A stretch of 64,000 nucleotides of DNA. It comes from UBA7672 sp965229115 (lineage in GTDB: Bacteria; Pseudomonadota; Alphaproteobacteria; Caulobacterales; Hyphomonadaceae). Below, piece by piece: positions 1 through 9,287 of the stretch. Below the pieces are notes generated by a model, which was not told the DNA's origin, ran no database searches, and worked only from the letters and a program-made list of their open reading frames with translations. Both the position numbers and the translations under genes were made by a program. Position 1 is the stretch's first letter, and the number at the start of each line of letters is the position of its first letter. The stretch spans positions 2,232,001 to 2,296,000 of the forward strand of contig CBDDIR010000003.1 of NCBI GenBank assembly GCA_965229115.1, written 5' to 3'.

Positions 1-2592
1 TTTGCGCGTCGCATCCGAAAGCGTGACGCCCGGCTCGGTCGTCAGCAGGATCTGCCCCCGCCGATTTCCCCGCCCCACCCGGCCCCGCAACTGGTGCAAC
101 TGCGCCAGACCGAACCGATCCGATCGCCACACGATCATCGTATTGGCCCGCGGCACATCCAGGCCCGCTTCGATGATGTTGGTCGCAAGCAGGATATCAT
201 CCAGCCCATTCGCAAACCGAACCATCGCCGTGTCGATTTCGCCCGCAGGCATATCGCCATGCGCGCGCAACATGGTCAGCTCCGGCGCCAGCTGCTCGAT
301 CTTGGCCGCAAGCGCCGCAATGTCCTGAATACGCGGCACGACAACAAAGCTCTGCCCGCCGCGCTCCTTCTCCCGCATCAGCGCCGTGCGCACACGACCA
401 TGATCGAACGCCCCGGCAATCGTGCGGATCGGCTGGCGCCGCGCCGGCGGCGTCGCGATGACCGACATCTGCTTGAGACCCAGCAGCGCATTCTGCAGCG
501 TGCGCGGGATCGGCGTCGCCGTCAGGCTCAGCAGATGGCCTTTGACAGCCAGATTACGAAGCGTCGCCTTGTCGGCCGCGCCAAAGCGCTGCTCCTCATC
601 GATCACGACAAGCGCGAGGTTCGCGTAAGACACATCCTTCGCCGCAACCGCTCCCGTGCCAATCACGATCGAAATCGATCCATCCGCCAGCCCGGCCTTC
701 ACCCGTTTGCGCTCAGCCGTATCGGCCAGCCGCGACAGCGAAGCCACCTTGATGCCAACACGCTCGAACCTCTGCCGGAACGTCTCGACATGCTGGCGCA
801 CCAGAACCGTCGTCGGCGCAGCGATCACAACCTGCTTGCCCGCCAGCGCCGCAAGTGCAGCCGCACGCATCGCGACTTCCGTCTTGCCATAGCCAACATC
901 GCCAATCACGAGCCGGTCCATCGGCTTGCCGCTGGCCATGTCCTTCTTCACGGCGTTGATCGCGCGCGTCTGGTCAGGCGTCTCGGAGAACGGGAAGCCG
1001 GCGACGAACTGCTTGTAGGCCGCCTGATCCGGCTCGATCTTCATCGCGCGCCGCTTGCCATTTTCCTTGGCCTGCCGCGTCAGGTCGAGCGCCGCCTCCG
1101 CCATGGCGCGATCGATCACCAGCCTGCGCTTGCGCCAGCTCGTGCCATCTGGCCCATCCAGCGTGACGGCATCGCGATCCGCGCCATAGCGCCAGATGCG
1201 ATCCCCTTCTTCAATCGGAATCAGCCGCCGCGCGCCGCCCGCATATTCGATCTCGATCGCGTCGCCCTTCACGCTGCCGCCGTTTCCAGCGCTCGCGAGG
1301 CCCTTCACAACCGCGATGCCATGATCCTCATGGATCACCACATCGCCCGCACAGATATCGCCGATCTCCAGCAGCTGGCTATGCGCATCAGGCGCAGCCG
1401 CCGCCAACCCCGCATTCGCGCCCAGAACGTCAGACGCCGAAATCACCAGCCTGCCCGGCTCCTGCCACCCATGCGTGATCGGCATCTCGAGCAGCATGAC
1501 GCTGGAACGCGCGCCCTTCGCAGCATCCGTCCAGCGTTTGATCGTCTTGGCGCCCGCCGCAGCAGCCTTTCCAAGCCGCTTCTTGATGAAGCGCAGGTCG
1601 TGATCATTGCCCGCAACAATCACGCGCGATTTGGCGGCAAGCGCGGCTGCGATCTCCGCCGTCATCGCGCGAATGGAGTTAGGCGTCGACGCCAGGCGCA
1701 CCACGCGATGGTCGGCGTCAGACGGCAGGTGAACGATCTGTCGGCCACGCAGCGCCGCGTCCCACACAGGCTTCTTCACCAGTCGGCGGTTATTGCCAGC
1801 CGCCTGACCGCGCAACAGCTCGGCAGCGTCGGAAGCCAGCGCCATGTATTTGGCCCGCTCATCCAGCGCGCTCGTATCAATCGCGACGGCTGCGCCCGGG
1901 ACGTAATCGAAAAGCGTCTTGGGCTTGGCTGGCAGCTCCAGCTCGACGGCCGGCCCGATTTCAACAAGATCCAGCTCTTCAAGGCCGCGCTGCGAAACGG
2001 AGTCGAACTCCCGGATACGGACGATCCTGCCTTCGGATAATTCGATCCGCACGGGCGACGATGCGCCCGCCGGGAAGATGTCGATCACCTTGCCGCGAAT
2101 GGCGAACTCGGCCGGCTCATCGACGCGGTCATCCTCGAAATAGCCGAGCGCCATGACGGTCTTGCGGAAGGTCGGCGTTTCAAGCGCATCGCCCACATTG
2201 AAGGCTGGGAGCGGCTTATCGAAAACCTTGGGGTCCGGCAGAAGCTCCGAAGCGGCTTCGGCAGTCGTTATGACAGCGACGCGAACGCGCCCGCCGCTCG
2301 CCAACGCTTCCCTGATCTGCCTCAGAGCCGCCAGACGCTGGCCCGTATTGGCCGCCGTGGGAGGTTGCGCATCGCCCGGCAGCGCGTCGCTTGGCGGGAA
2401 GAATATGACATCGGCCTCAGGCGCTGCAGCCTGCACGGCCGCAAACACATCGCGGGCGCGATAATCAGTCGAAATGATCGACAGCACATTTCCGGATGCC
2501 AGCGCCTCGGCAATGCGTGTTGCGGCCAATCCCGGCGCACAATCCGCTTTGGTCACGCGCTGCGCTGTCGGCAGATCTCCCCGGTCGGCCAT
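1..2592 (-). CDS. mfd: Mfd-like transcription-repair coupling factor, C-terminus cut by window edge
   Basis: ATP-dependent DNA translocase that displaces stalled RNA polymerase and recruits UvrA. Reading the minus strand from ATG at 2592 gives about 864 residues. In order there is a UvrB-like N-terminal region, a CarD-like RNA-polymerase-interaction domain (GDVVIHEDHG near residue 416), Walker A GDVGYGKTE, the DEEQRFG box, and the helicase C-terminal part (TNIIEAGLDVPRANT, QLRGRVGRG), before the gene runs off the window. The N-terminal region is divergent and shorter than in E. coli Mfd, placing the RID about 60 residues earlier. An in-frame ATG at 2769 would add 59 basic residues, but residues after 2592 already align with the family start. 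It could be a compact Mfd paralogue. Confidence 0.88.
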   Translation of the reverse strand, partial: MADRGDLPTAQRVTKADCAPGLAATRIAEALASGNVLSIISTDYRARDVFAAVQAAAPEADVIFFPPSDALPGDAQPPTAANTGQRLAALRQIREALASGGRVRVAVITTAEAASELLPDPKVFDKPLPAFNVGDALETPTFRKTVMALGYFEDDRVDEPAEFAIRGKVIDIFPAGASSPVRIELSEGRIVRIREFDSVSQRGLEELDLVEIGPAVELELPAKPKTLFDYVPGAAVAIDTSALDERAKYMALASDAAELLRGQAAGNNRRLVKKPVWDAALRGRQIVHLPSDADHRVVRLASTPNSIRAMTAEIAAALAAKSRVIVAGNDHDLRFIKKRLGKAAAAGAKTIKRWTDAAKGARSSVMLLEMPITHGWQEPGRLVISASDVLGANAGLAAAAPDAHSQLLEIGDICAGDVVIHEDHGIAVVKGLASAGNGGSVKGDAIEIEYAGGARRLIPIEEGDRIWRYGADRDAVTLDGPDGTSWRKRRLVIDRAMAEAALDLTRQAKENGKRRAMKIEPDQAAYKQFVAGFPFSETPDQTRAINAVKKDMASGKPMDRLVIGDVGYGKTEVAMRAAALAALAGKQVVIAAPTTVLVRQHVETFRQRFERVGIKVASLSRLADTAERKRVKAGLADGSISIVIGTGAVAAKDVSYANLALVVIDEEQRFGAADKATLRNLAVKGHLLSLTATPIPRTLQNALLGLKQMSVIATPPARRQPIRTIAGAFDHGRVRTALMREKERGGQSFVVVPRIQDIAALAAKIEQLAPELTMLRAHGDMPAGEIDTAMVRFANGLDDILLATNIIEAGLDVPRANTMIVWRSDRFGLAQLHQLRGRVGRGNRRGQILLTTEPGVTLSDATRK

Positions 2593-2840
2593 CAGATGGC
2601 GTCCGCCGTCATAACGGGCGGGCGCTGCGATGGGGCGATGGAATCGGGAAGAGAACGCATTGGGCTCAATGACTATCCGGTGGTGGGCGACTAATGCCAG
2701 GAACCGCCCGAAGACGGCACGGCTTATGGCTCGCACACGCCCAAATCGGCGCGGCGACCCACCCGTCATACAAGCCTGAATTTGATACGCCAGTCACCTG
2801 CGCTACCTAGACTGTTGATAGCCAGCCATTGCGAGCCTTC

Positions 2841-5534
2841 ATGACAACCGAAGCCAAGGACCAACGCGCAATCGTCCGCATGCTGGGGGCGGTTCTGGGC
2901 GATGTCATCCGCGAGGAAGATGGCGAGGATGTGTTCCGCCAGATCGAGGACATCCGGCAGGCCTCGGTCGCCTATCATCGCGAAAACTCGGATGTGACGG
3001 CCACCGCCCTTTCAAGCAATCTGAAAAAGCTGGATGCCGCCGAAGTCGTTCGGTTTGTGCATTCGTTTGCAGCCTTCCTGCAGATCACCAATCTGGCCGA
3101 AGACCACATCCAGCGCCGCCGCAGCCGCGCAGGCGACGCCCGCTCCGACACGCTGGCAGGCGCCGTCCGCACGCTGGAAGAGCAAGGCGTCTCGCGCGAG
3201 ACGGTGCTGGAGCTTCTGTCGAAGGGCCTGATCGCGCCAGTCCTCACCGCCCACCCCAGCGAAGCCCGGCGCAAGAGCGTGCTGGATCGCCAGAATGCAA
3301 TCGCCGTCGATCTCGAACAACTCGATCGCGCCGCAAGCGATACCGAGCGCCGGCAGATAGACATCGACCTGCGCCGCCAAGTGGCCATCCTGTGGCGCAC
3401 CCGCCTCCTCCGCAATGTGCGCATCGCGGTGGACGACGAAATCGAGAACGCTGTTTCGTTTCTCGAACAGAGCTTCCTTCCCGCCGTTCCAAAACTCTAC
3501 GCCCACTGGCAATCCGTGCTCGGCGATCCGAAAAGCCTGAAGAGCTTCCTGCGCGCGGGCAGCTGGGTCGGCGGCGATCGTGACGGCAATCCGAATGTCG
3601 AAGGCGAGATGATGCGCAAGGCGCTGGGGCGCCAGTCCGGCGCAGCGCTGCGCCATTATCTGCGGCAGGTCCACGCACTGGGCGCCGAGCTGTCGCTCTC
3701 CTCGCGCTTCACTGAAGTAACCCCGGAACTACAGGCGCTGGCCGATCAATCGCACGACGCGTCGCCACAGCGTGCCGACGAACCATATCGCCGCGCGCTG
3801 ACCGGCATCTACGCCCGCCTCGCAGCAACTCTCAGCGCCCTGACAGGCGAGCGCGCCGCAATCGCGTCGACAGCAAAGGCCGAGCCCTACGCCTCCCCGT
3901 CCGATCTCCAGACCGACCTCACCACAATCCACCAATCGCTCCTGACATATCAGGGCGCATCCTTCCGCACCGGACCGCTCGCCGATCTCATCCGCGCCGT
4001 CGACGTCTTCGGCTTCCATCTCGCCACGCTGGACCTGCGCCAGAACTCATCCATCCACGGCCGCGTCGTAGCCGAACTGCTCAAGATCGCCGGCGTGGCC
4101 GCGGACTACGAGAAACTGAGCGAAGATGAACGCTGCGAGCTGCTGGTCCGCGAACTCTCCCACGGCCGCCTGCTCTCTTCGCCCTACGCGCAGTACAGCG
4201 AGGAAACCCAACGCGAGCTGAAAACCCTCGCCGCCGCCGCCGACGTAAAACGCCGGCACGGCCCCGCCGCGATCCGCAACTACATCATCTCGAACACAAT
4301 GGCGGTGTCGGACCTGCTGGAAGTGTACCTCCTCCTGAAGGAAGTCGGCCTCTTCCGCCCCGGCGACCAGCCAAAGGCAGACGTCTTCGCCGAACCCCTG
4401 TTCGAAACGATCGGCGACCTCCGCGCCGCGGGCAAGACAATGCAGCAGTATCTCTCCCTGCCGCTCATCAAGGCCCTGCACGGCCCCGCCGGCGTGCAGG
4501 AAGTCATGATCGGATATTCCGACTCCAACAAGGACGGCAGCTACCTCACTTCCATCTGGGAACTCCAGAAAGCCTCGCGCGAACTCCACAAGGTCGTCAC
4601 CGACGCCGGCCTCGGCCTGCAACTCTTCCACGGCCGCGGCGGCGCCGTCGGCCGCGGCGGCGGCTCCAGCTTCGAAGCCCTCCTCGCCCAACCCGAAGGC
4701 ACCGTAAACGGCCGCATCCGCATCACAGAGCAAGGCGAAGTCATCGCCAACAAATATGGCGACCCCGAACTCGCGCGCCAAAGCCTCGAGACACTTACAG
4801 CAGGCGTCCTGCTCGCCTCCCTCTCCCCGCGCCCAACCTCCAGCGCGACAACGCAGCAAAGCGAGATCATGGACAAGCTCTCGCAAGCCGCCATGCAGGC
4901 CTACCGAAAGCTGGTCTATGAAACACCGAACTTCGTGAACTACTTCTACGACGCCACCCCGATCACCGAGATCGCAGACCTCAACATCGGCAGCCGCCCC
5001 ACATCGCGCCAGGCCACGCGCAGCATCGAAGGCCTCCGCGCCATCCCCTGGGTCTTCTCGTGGGCGCAATCGCGCGTGATGCTGCCCGGCTGGTTCGGCT
5101 TCGGCTCCGCCGCCCAGAACGCCGGCTTCGACATCGCGGCCCTCCAGGACCTCTACCAGGCCTGGCCCTTCTTCCGCTCCGCCATCGGCAACATGGAAAT
5201 GGTGATGGTGAAGTCAGACCTGTCGATCGCCGCCCGCTATGCCGCTCTCGTCGAAGACAAGCCGCTCGCCAAGACCGTGTTCGATACAATCACCTCGGAA
5301 TGGCATCTGACGCACGACACCATCCTGAAAGTCACCAACCAGTCCGAGCTCCTTGAGAAATCACCCGAGCTGGCCGCCACCATCAAATCCCGCCTGCCCT
5401 ACATCGACCCCCTGAACCACCTCCAGATCGAACTGATCGCGCGCCGGCGGAAGGGCGACAAAACCGAGGAAACCCGCGAGGGCATCCTCCTCGCCATCAA
5501 CGGCGTAGCCGCGGGCCTCCGGAATACGGGCTGA
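2841..5534 (+). CDS. ppc: Phosphoenolpyruvate carboxylase
   Basis: Cytoplasmic anaplerotic enzyme that carboxylates phosphoenolpyruvate with bicarbonate to oxaloacetate. The protein has about 897 residues, normal for bacterial PEPC. The catalytic histidine lies in VLTAHPSEARRKS (the family usually has TAHPTE), and the other active-site signatures are intact: GYSDSNKDGSYLTS and FHGRGGAVGRGGG. The C-terminus ends in RNTG, and a C-terminal Asn-Thr-Gly is typical of the family. I use ATG 2841; a TTG at 2829 is in frame but has no better ribosome site. The gene is divergent from mfd across a 248-bp gap and is followed by an unrelated TonB receptor gene. Codons end strongly in C on this strand. Confidence 0.96.
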   Translation: MTTEAKDQRAIVRMLGAVLGDVIREEDGEDVFRQIEDIRQASVAYHRENSDVTATALSSNLKKLDAAEVVRFVHSFAAFLQITNLAEDHIQRRRSRAGDARSDTLAGAVRTLEEQGVSRETVLELLSKGLIAPVLTAHPSEARRKSVLDRQNAIAVDLEQLDRAASDTERRQIDIDLRRQVAILWRTRLLRNVRIAVDDEIENAVSFLEQSFLPAVPKLYAHWQSVLGDPKSLKSFLRAGSWVGGDRDGNPNVEGEMMRKALGRQSGAALRHYLRQVHALGAELSLSSRFTEVTPELQALADQSHDASPQRADEPYRRALTGIYARLAATLSALTGERAAIASTAKAEPYASPSDLQTDLTTIHQSLLTYQGASFRTGPLADLIRAVDVFGFHLATLDLRQNSSIHGRVVAELLKIAGVAADYEKLSEDERCELLVRELSHGRLLSSPYAQYSEETQRELKTLAAAADVKRRHGPAAIRNYIISNTMAVSDLLEVYLLLKEVGLFRPGDQPKADVFAEPLFETIGDLRAAGKTMQQYLSLPLIKALHGPAGVQEVMIGYSDSNKDGSYLTSIWELQKASRELHKVVTDAGLGLQLFHGRGGAVGRGGGSSFEALLAQPEGTVNGRIRITEQGEVIANKYGDPELARQSLETLTAGVLLASLSPRPTSSATTQQSEIMDKLSQAAMQAYRKLVYETPNFVNYFYDATPITEIADLNIGSRPTSRQATRSIEGLRAIPWVFSWAQSRVMLPGWFGFGSAAQNAGFDIAALQDLYQAWPFFRSAIGNMEMVMVKSDLSIAARYAALVEDKPLAKTVFDTITSEWHLTHDTILKVTNQSELLEKSPELAATIKSRLPYIDPLNHLQIELIARRRKGDKTEETREGILLAINGVAAGLRNTG

Positions 5535-5670
5535 CAGCCAATTTCGCCCGAGATTACGAAAACGCCACGAAATCCCTTGGTAAACGACGCAAATGGCGCA
5601 CCCCAGCGCTCTTGCGTGTGACAGCACTCATCGCTAATGCGAATGACTTGCAACTCCAAGTGGATTTCCC

Positions 5671-7842
5671 ATGACATCGTTCCGCGCTCTTCTGCTCGCC
5701 TCGGCGGCGGCCTTCGCTGTTTCCGCAGCCCTCCCCGCCTTCGCCCAGACGACCACCACACAAGCGCAGGAGCCCACCGACACCGTCGTCATCAGCGGCT
5801 CGCAGGTCGACCTCACCCGTGAATATGTCGGCGGCCAGGTGGCCCGCGGCGGCCGCGTCGGCATCTTCGGCGCGCTCGACGTCATGGACACGCCCTTCTC
5901 CTCCACGAACTACACCGAAGAACTCGCCCGCAACCAGCAAGCCCGCAGCATCGGCGACGTGCTGCAGAACGATCCGGTCGTGCGCGTCGCGAAGGGTTTC
6001 GGCAACTTCCAGGAACTCTACGTCATCCGCGGCTTCCCCGTGTACTCGGACGACATGACCTACAACGGCGTGTACGGCATCCTCCCGCGCCAGTTCGTGG
6101 CGTCGGAACTGGTCGAGCGCGTTGAAGTCTTCCACGGCGCAACCGCCTTCCTCAACGGTGCAGCTCCCGGCGGCTCCGGCGTCGGCGGCGCCTTCAACCT
6201 CGTGCCGAAGCGCGCGCCGAACGAAGACCTCAACCGCCTCACCGTCGGCACAGAGACAGGCGGCGCCCTCTACGGCGCAGCCGACATCGCCCGCCGCTTC
6301 GGCGAAGACCGCGCCTTCGGCGCACGCCTCAACCTCGCCAAGCGCAATGGCGAAACGTCGGTCGACGGCCAGGAACGCGACCTCTCCGTCATCGCCGCCG
6401 GCATGGATTTCGACGGCGACAAATTCCGCTTCGCAGCTGACATCGGCTATCAGGACCAGCAGATCGACGCCCCGCGCCCGCAGGTCACGCCCGGCGGCGC
6501 AATCCCCCGCGCACCCGATGCGGACTCCAACTTCGCACAACCGTGGACCTATTCGAACGAGAAGCAATTGTTCGGCGTCGTCCGCGGCGAATACGACTTC
6601 ACGTCCGACATTTCAGCCTGGGCCGCCATCGGCGCACGCGACGGCAAGGAAGCCAACGTCCTCGCCAACCCCACCGCCGCAGCAGACGGCACGACCAGCG
6701 CCTATCGCTTCGACAACACCCGCGAAGATGAAGTCATCTCCGCCGACACCGGCATCCGCGCTGACTTCGACACCGGCCCCGTCGGCCATCGCGTCGTCGC
6801 CTCGGCCTCTGCCGTCACGCTGAAATCGCGCAACGCCTACGCCTTCTCCAACTTCGCCGGCTTCGCCAACAACCTCTACACGCCCACCGCCGTCGCCCAG
6901 CCCGCCGCGAACTTCTTCGTCGGCGGCAATCTCGGCTCGCCCCTACAGACTGAGCGCAGCGAAACCTCCAGCCTCGCGCTGGCCGACATGCTGTCCTTCC
7001 TCGATGGCCAACTGCTGGTCACGATCGGCGGCCGCTATCAGGAACTCGACACGCGCTCGTACGACTACAACTCCGGCGCCCAGCTCTCGCAGTACAAGTC
7101 GGATGCGGTCACGCCTGCGCTCGGCGTCGTTTACAAGCTGAGCGATCAGATCTCGCTCTACTCCAACTACTCCGAATCCCTGACGCCGGGCGGCATCGCC
7201 CCGGCCACCAGCGGCAGCACGCCGGTCACCAACGCCGGCGAAATCCTCTCGCCCTTCCGCGGCAAGCAATACGAAGTCGGCGCCAAGTATGACAACGGCT
7301 CGCTCGGCGGCACGGCCAGCGTCTTCAAGCTCACCCTGCCGTCTGCCTACGTGCAGAACGGCGTGTTCGGCTCGAACGGCGAACAGGAAAACAGCGGCTT
7401 CGAACTCAGCATGTTCGGCGAACCGGTCGAAGGCCTCCGCCTGCTCGGCGGCCTCACGCTCGTCGAAGCTGAACTCAAGAAAACTGCCGGCGGCGCCTTC
7501 GATGGCAACACCGCTATCGGCGTTCCGGAAACGCAGGCCAACTTCAACGTCGAATGGGATCTGCCCTTCCTGCCGGGCCTCACCGTCGATGGCCGCATCA
7601 CCTACACGGGCGAGCAATACGCCAACGCCGCCAACACGGTTCAACTCGACTCCTGGACGCGCTTCGACCTTGGCGTTCGCTACCCGGTCGAAATCGCCGA
7701 GAAGATCGTCACCCTCCGCGCTCGCCTCGAGAACGTGACGGATGAAGATTATTGGGCGTCGTCCGGCGGCTATCCGGGCGCGAACTACCTCGTGCTGGGC
7801 GCACCGCGCACAGCCGTGATTTCCGCCTCGGTCGATTTCTAG
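5671..7842 (+). CDS. TonB-dependent siderophore receptor
   Basis: Outer-membrane gated channel, probably for a ferric siderophore, energised by TonB-ExbBD. The 723-residue product has a signal peptide ending near ALPAFAQ and a TonB-box-like DTVVISGS at about residue 36. A plug domain follows (SIGDVLQNDPVVR, ELYVIRGFPV, VERVEVFHGATAFLNG, GAFNLVPKRA), then a 22-strand-type barrel that ends in the aromatic residue Phe (VSASVDF). The RGF and GATAFLNG-type plug motifs are typical of the FhuA/FpvA-like siderophore group rather than the vitamin B12 group. It is followed after 19 bp by a PepSY membrane protein gene, the common partner of such receptors. The substrate cannot be read from sequence. Confidence 0.92.
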   Translation: MTSFRALLLASAAAFAVSAALPAFAQTTTTQAQEPTDTVVISGSQVDLTREYVGGQVARGGRVGIFGALDVMDTPFSSTNYTEELARNQQARSIGDVLQNDPVVRVAKGFGNFQELYVIRGFPVYSDDMTYNGVYGILPRQFVASELVERVEVFHGATAFLNGAAPGGSGVGGAFNLVPKRAPNEDLNRLTVGTETGGALYGAADIARRFGEDRAFGARLNLAKRNGETSVDGQERDLSVIAAGMDFDGDKFRFAADIGYQDQQIDAPRPQVTPGGAIPRAPDADSNFAQPWTYSNEKQLFGVVRGEYDFTSDISAWAAIGARDGKEANVLANPTAAADGTTSAYRFDNTREDEVISADTGIRADFDTGPVGHRVVASASAVTLKSRNAYAFSNFAGFANNLYTPTAVAQPAANFFVGGNLGSPLQTERSETSSLALADMLSFLDGQLLVTIGGRYQELDTRSYDYNSGAQLSQYKSDAVTPALGVVYKLSDQISLYSNYSESLTPGGIAPATSGSTPVTNAGEILSPFRGKQYEVGAKYDNGSLGGTASVFKLTLPSAYVQNGVFGSNGEQENSGFELSMFGEPVEGLRLLGGLTLVEAELKKTAGGAFDGNTAIGVPETQANFNVEWDLPFLPGLTVDGRITYTGEQYANAANTVQLDSWTRFDLGVRYPVEIAEKIVTLRARLENVTDEDYWASSGGYPGANYLVLGAPRTAVISASVDF

Positions 7843-7861
7843 CGCGACTGTATAAGGTCGC

Positions 7862-8989
7862 ATGAAACCGAGAACGATACGCGCCTGGTCCTGGGTTCAT
7901 AAGTGGACAAGCCTCGTCTGCACCGCATTCCTTCTGATGCTGTGCGTGACGGGGCTGCCGCTTATCTTCCACCACGAGATCGACGATGCGTTGAACCCGG
8001 AGCAATGGCATCCGGCGAACCCGGATGGCCCGCTGCTGGATCTCGACCAGATCCTGTCGATCGCTCTCGCCTCGCGCCCCGCAGGCGACGTGCCGATCTT
8101 CATGAGCTTTGACGACGACCGCCCGGTGGTGAACGTCACCACCGGGCCACGCCCGAATGCCGATGGCAGCGAGATGCATTTCGCCTCGTTCGACCAGACG
8201 AGCGGAAACCTCGTGCCGCCGCCCAACGGCGGCGACGTGATGGACTTCATCCTCCAGCTCCACACCGACATGTTCCTCGGCCTGCCGGGCATGTTGTTCC
8301 TCGGCGCGATGGGCGTCCTGTTCACCGCCTCGATCGTATCCGGCGTGGTCGTCTATGCGCCCTTCATGCGAAAGCTCGACTTCGGCACGGTGCGCGTGAG
8401 CAAGTCATCGCGCGTGAAGTGGCTCGACTATCACAACCTCCTCGGCGTCGTGACGGTCGCCTGGGTCGTGGTCGTAGGGATCACCGGCGTCATCAACACG
8501 CTGGCGACTCCCATCACGGACGCCTGGCGAAACACCTCGCTGACCGATCTGACCGCGGAATACCGCGGCAAGCCACGCCCGGCCGTATTGAGTTCACTGA
8601 ACGATGCGGTGGAGCAAACCAAAGCCGCCAAGCCCGGCAACTGGGTGCAGTTCGTCGCGTTCCCGGGCGGCAGCTTCTCGACCGACCATCACTACGCGGT
8701 CTTCCTGCAAGGCGACACGCCGCTGACCAAGCACATCATCAGCCCCGCCCTGATTGACGCAGAAACCGGCAAGTTCGTCGCGATCCGCGAAATGCCCTGG
8801 TACAACCAGATGCTCTCCCTCTCCCAACCCCTCCACTTCGGCGACTACGGCGGCCTCCCCCTGAAAATCCTCTGGGCCATCCTCGACGTAATCACGATCA
8901 TCGTCCTGGCCAGCGGCCTCTACCTCTGGCTCTCGCGGCGCAAAACCGGATCGGATGCAGTCGTGGCGGACATGGCGGCCGCTGAATGA
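7862..8989 (+). CDS. PepSY-associated TM protein (putative ferric-siderophore reductase component)
   Basis: Inner-membrane protein of 375 residues with the PepSY_TM layout. It has an N-terminal TM at about 20-40 after WSWVHKWTSL, a periplasmic domain, TM helices near 145-170 and 195-220, a second periplasmic domain, and a last TM near 340-362. Conserved His residues such as LHTDMFLG and WLDYHNLLG occur where heme-binding histidines are proposed in this family. Members next to siderophore receptors are thought to reduce or release iron in the periplasm. The start has an AAGG ribosome site 6 nt upstream. It is translationally coupled to the next gene (ATGA), so receptor, PepSY and small protein likely form one operon. 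Confidence 0.85.
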   Translation: MKPRTIRAWSWVHKWTSLVCTAFLLMLCVTGLPLIFHHEIDDALNPEQWHPANPDGPLLDLDQILSIALASRPAGDVPIFMSFDDDRPVVNVTTGPRPNADGSEMHFASFDQTSGNLVPPPNGGDVMDFILQLHTDMFLGLPGMLFLGAMGVLFTASIVSGVVVYAPFMRKLDFGTVRVSKSSRVKWLDYHNLLGVVTVAWVVVVGITGVINTLATPITDAWRNTSLTDLTAEYRGKPRPAVLSSLNDAVEQTKAAKPGNWVQFVAFPGGSFSTDHHYAVFLQGDTPLTKHIISPALIDAETGKFVAIREMPWYNQMLSLSQPLHFGDYGGLPLKILWAILDVITIIVLASGLYLWLSRRKTGSDAVVADMAAAE

Positions 8990-9177
8990 CACCCAGGCAA
9001 AAGCGCAACTCATCAACCGTCCGAACTTTCGGCGCGCCCGCGATCATCGCGGTAGTCAGCTTGGTCGGCATTTTCGCCGCCCTTTTGGGGGCTGATATGT
9101 TCGACCTCGCGTCATGGATCGGCCTCGGCGTGCCGGTGGCCGTTATTGTCTGGGCCATGATCACCCGACGGTCCTGA
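8986..9177 (+). CDS. Small two-helix membrane protein of the iron-uptake cassette
   Basis: A 63-residue protein starting MTPRQKRN with two predicted TM helices, about residues 15-35 (GAPAIIAVVSLVGIFAALLG) and 42-59 (ASWIGLGVPVAVIVWAMI), and a basic C-terminus. It overlaps the PepSY gene by 4 nt (ATGA), a strong sign of translational coupling. Similar short proteins follow PepSY genes in other proteobacterial iron loci in my recollection, but they carry no established function. I infer an accessory subunit of the PepSY protein; there is no direct evidence of this. Confidence 0.72.
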   Translation: MTPRQKRNSSTVRTFGAPAIIAVVSLVGIFAALLGADMFDLASWIGLGVPVAVIVWAMITRRS

Positions 9178-9287
9178 GACTGGACTTCGAACTCATATTT
9201 GCTGGGTTTCTCGTGCATTAGGGCAGTGGCGCCCAACTTGCTCGCCTTGGTGCAAGCCGGAAACGGCGCCCCTCCAGGATACCCGCC

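Noticed and set aside
94..2040. 648-codon plus-strand frame
   Set aside because: It is antisense to mfd; the minus strand shows all helicase motifs, while the plus frame is Arg/His-rich without any domain.
2594..2660. 22-codon minus-strand ORF overlapping the mfd start
   Set aside because: Too short, no ribosome site, and its composition does not resemble SdhE or another known mfd neighbour.
2593..2769. Upstream in-frame extension of mfd to ATG 2769
   Set aside because: The extra 59 residues are Arg-rich and unlike the family; alignment to Mfd already begins just after ATG 2592.
4047..5069. 340-codon minus-strand frame
   Set aside because: Antisense shadow of ppc.
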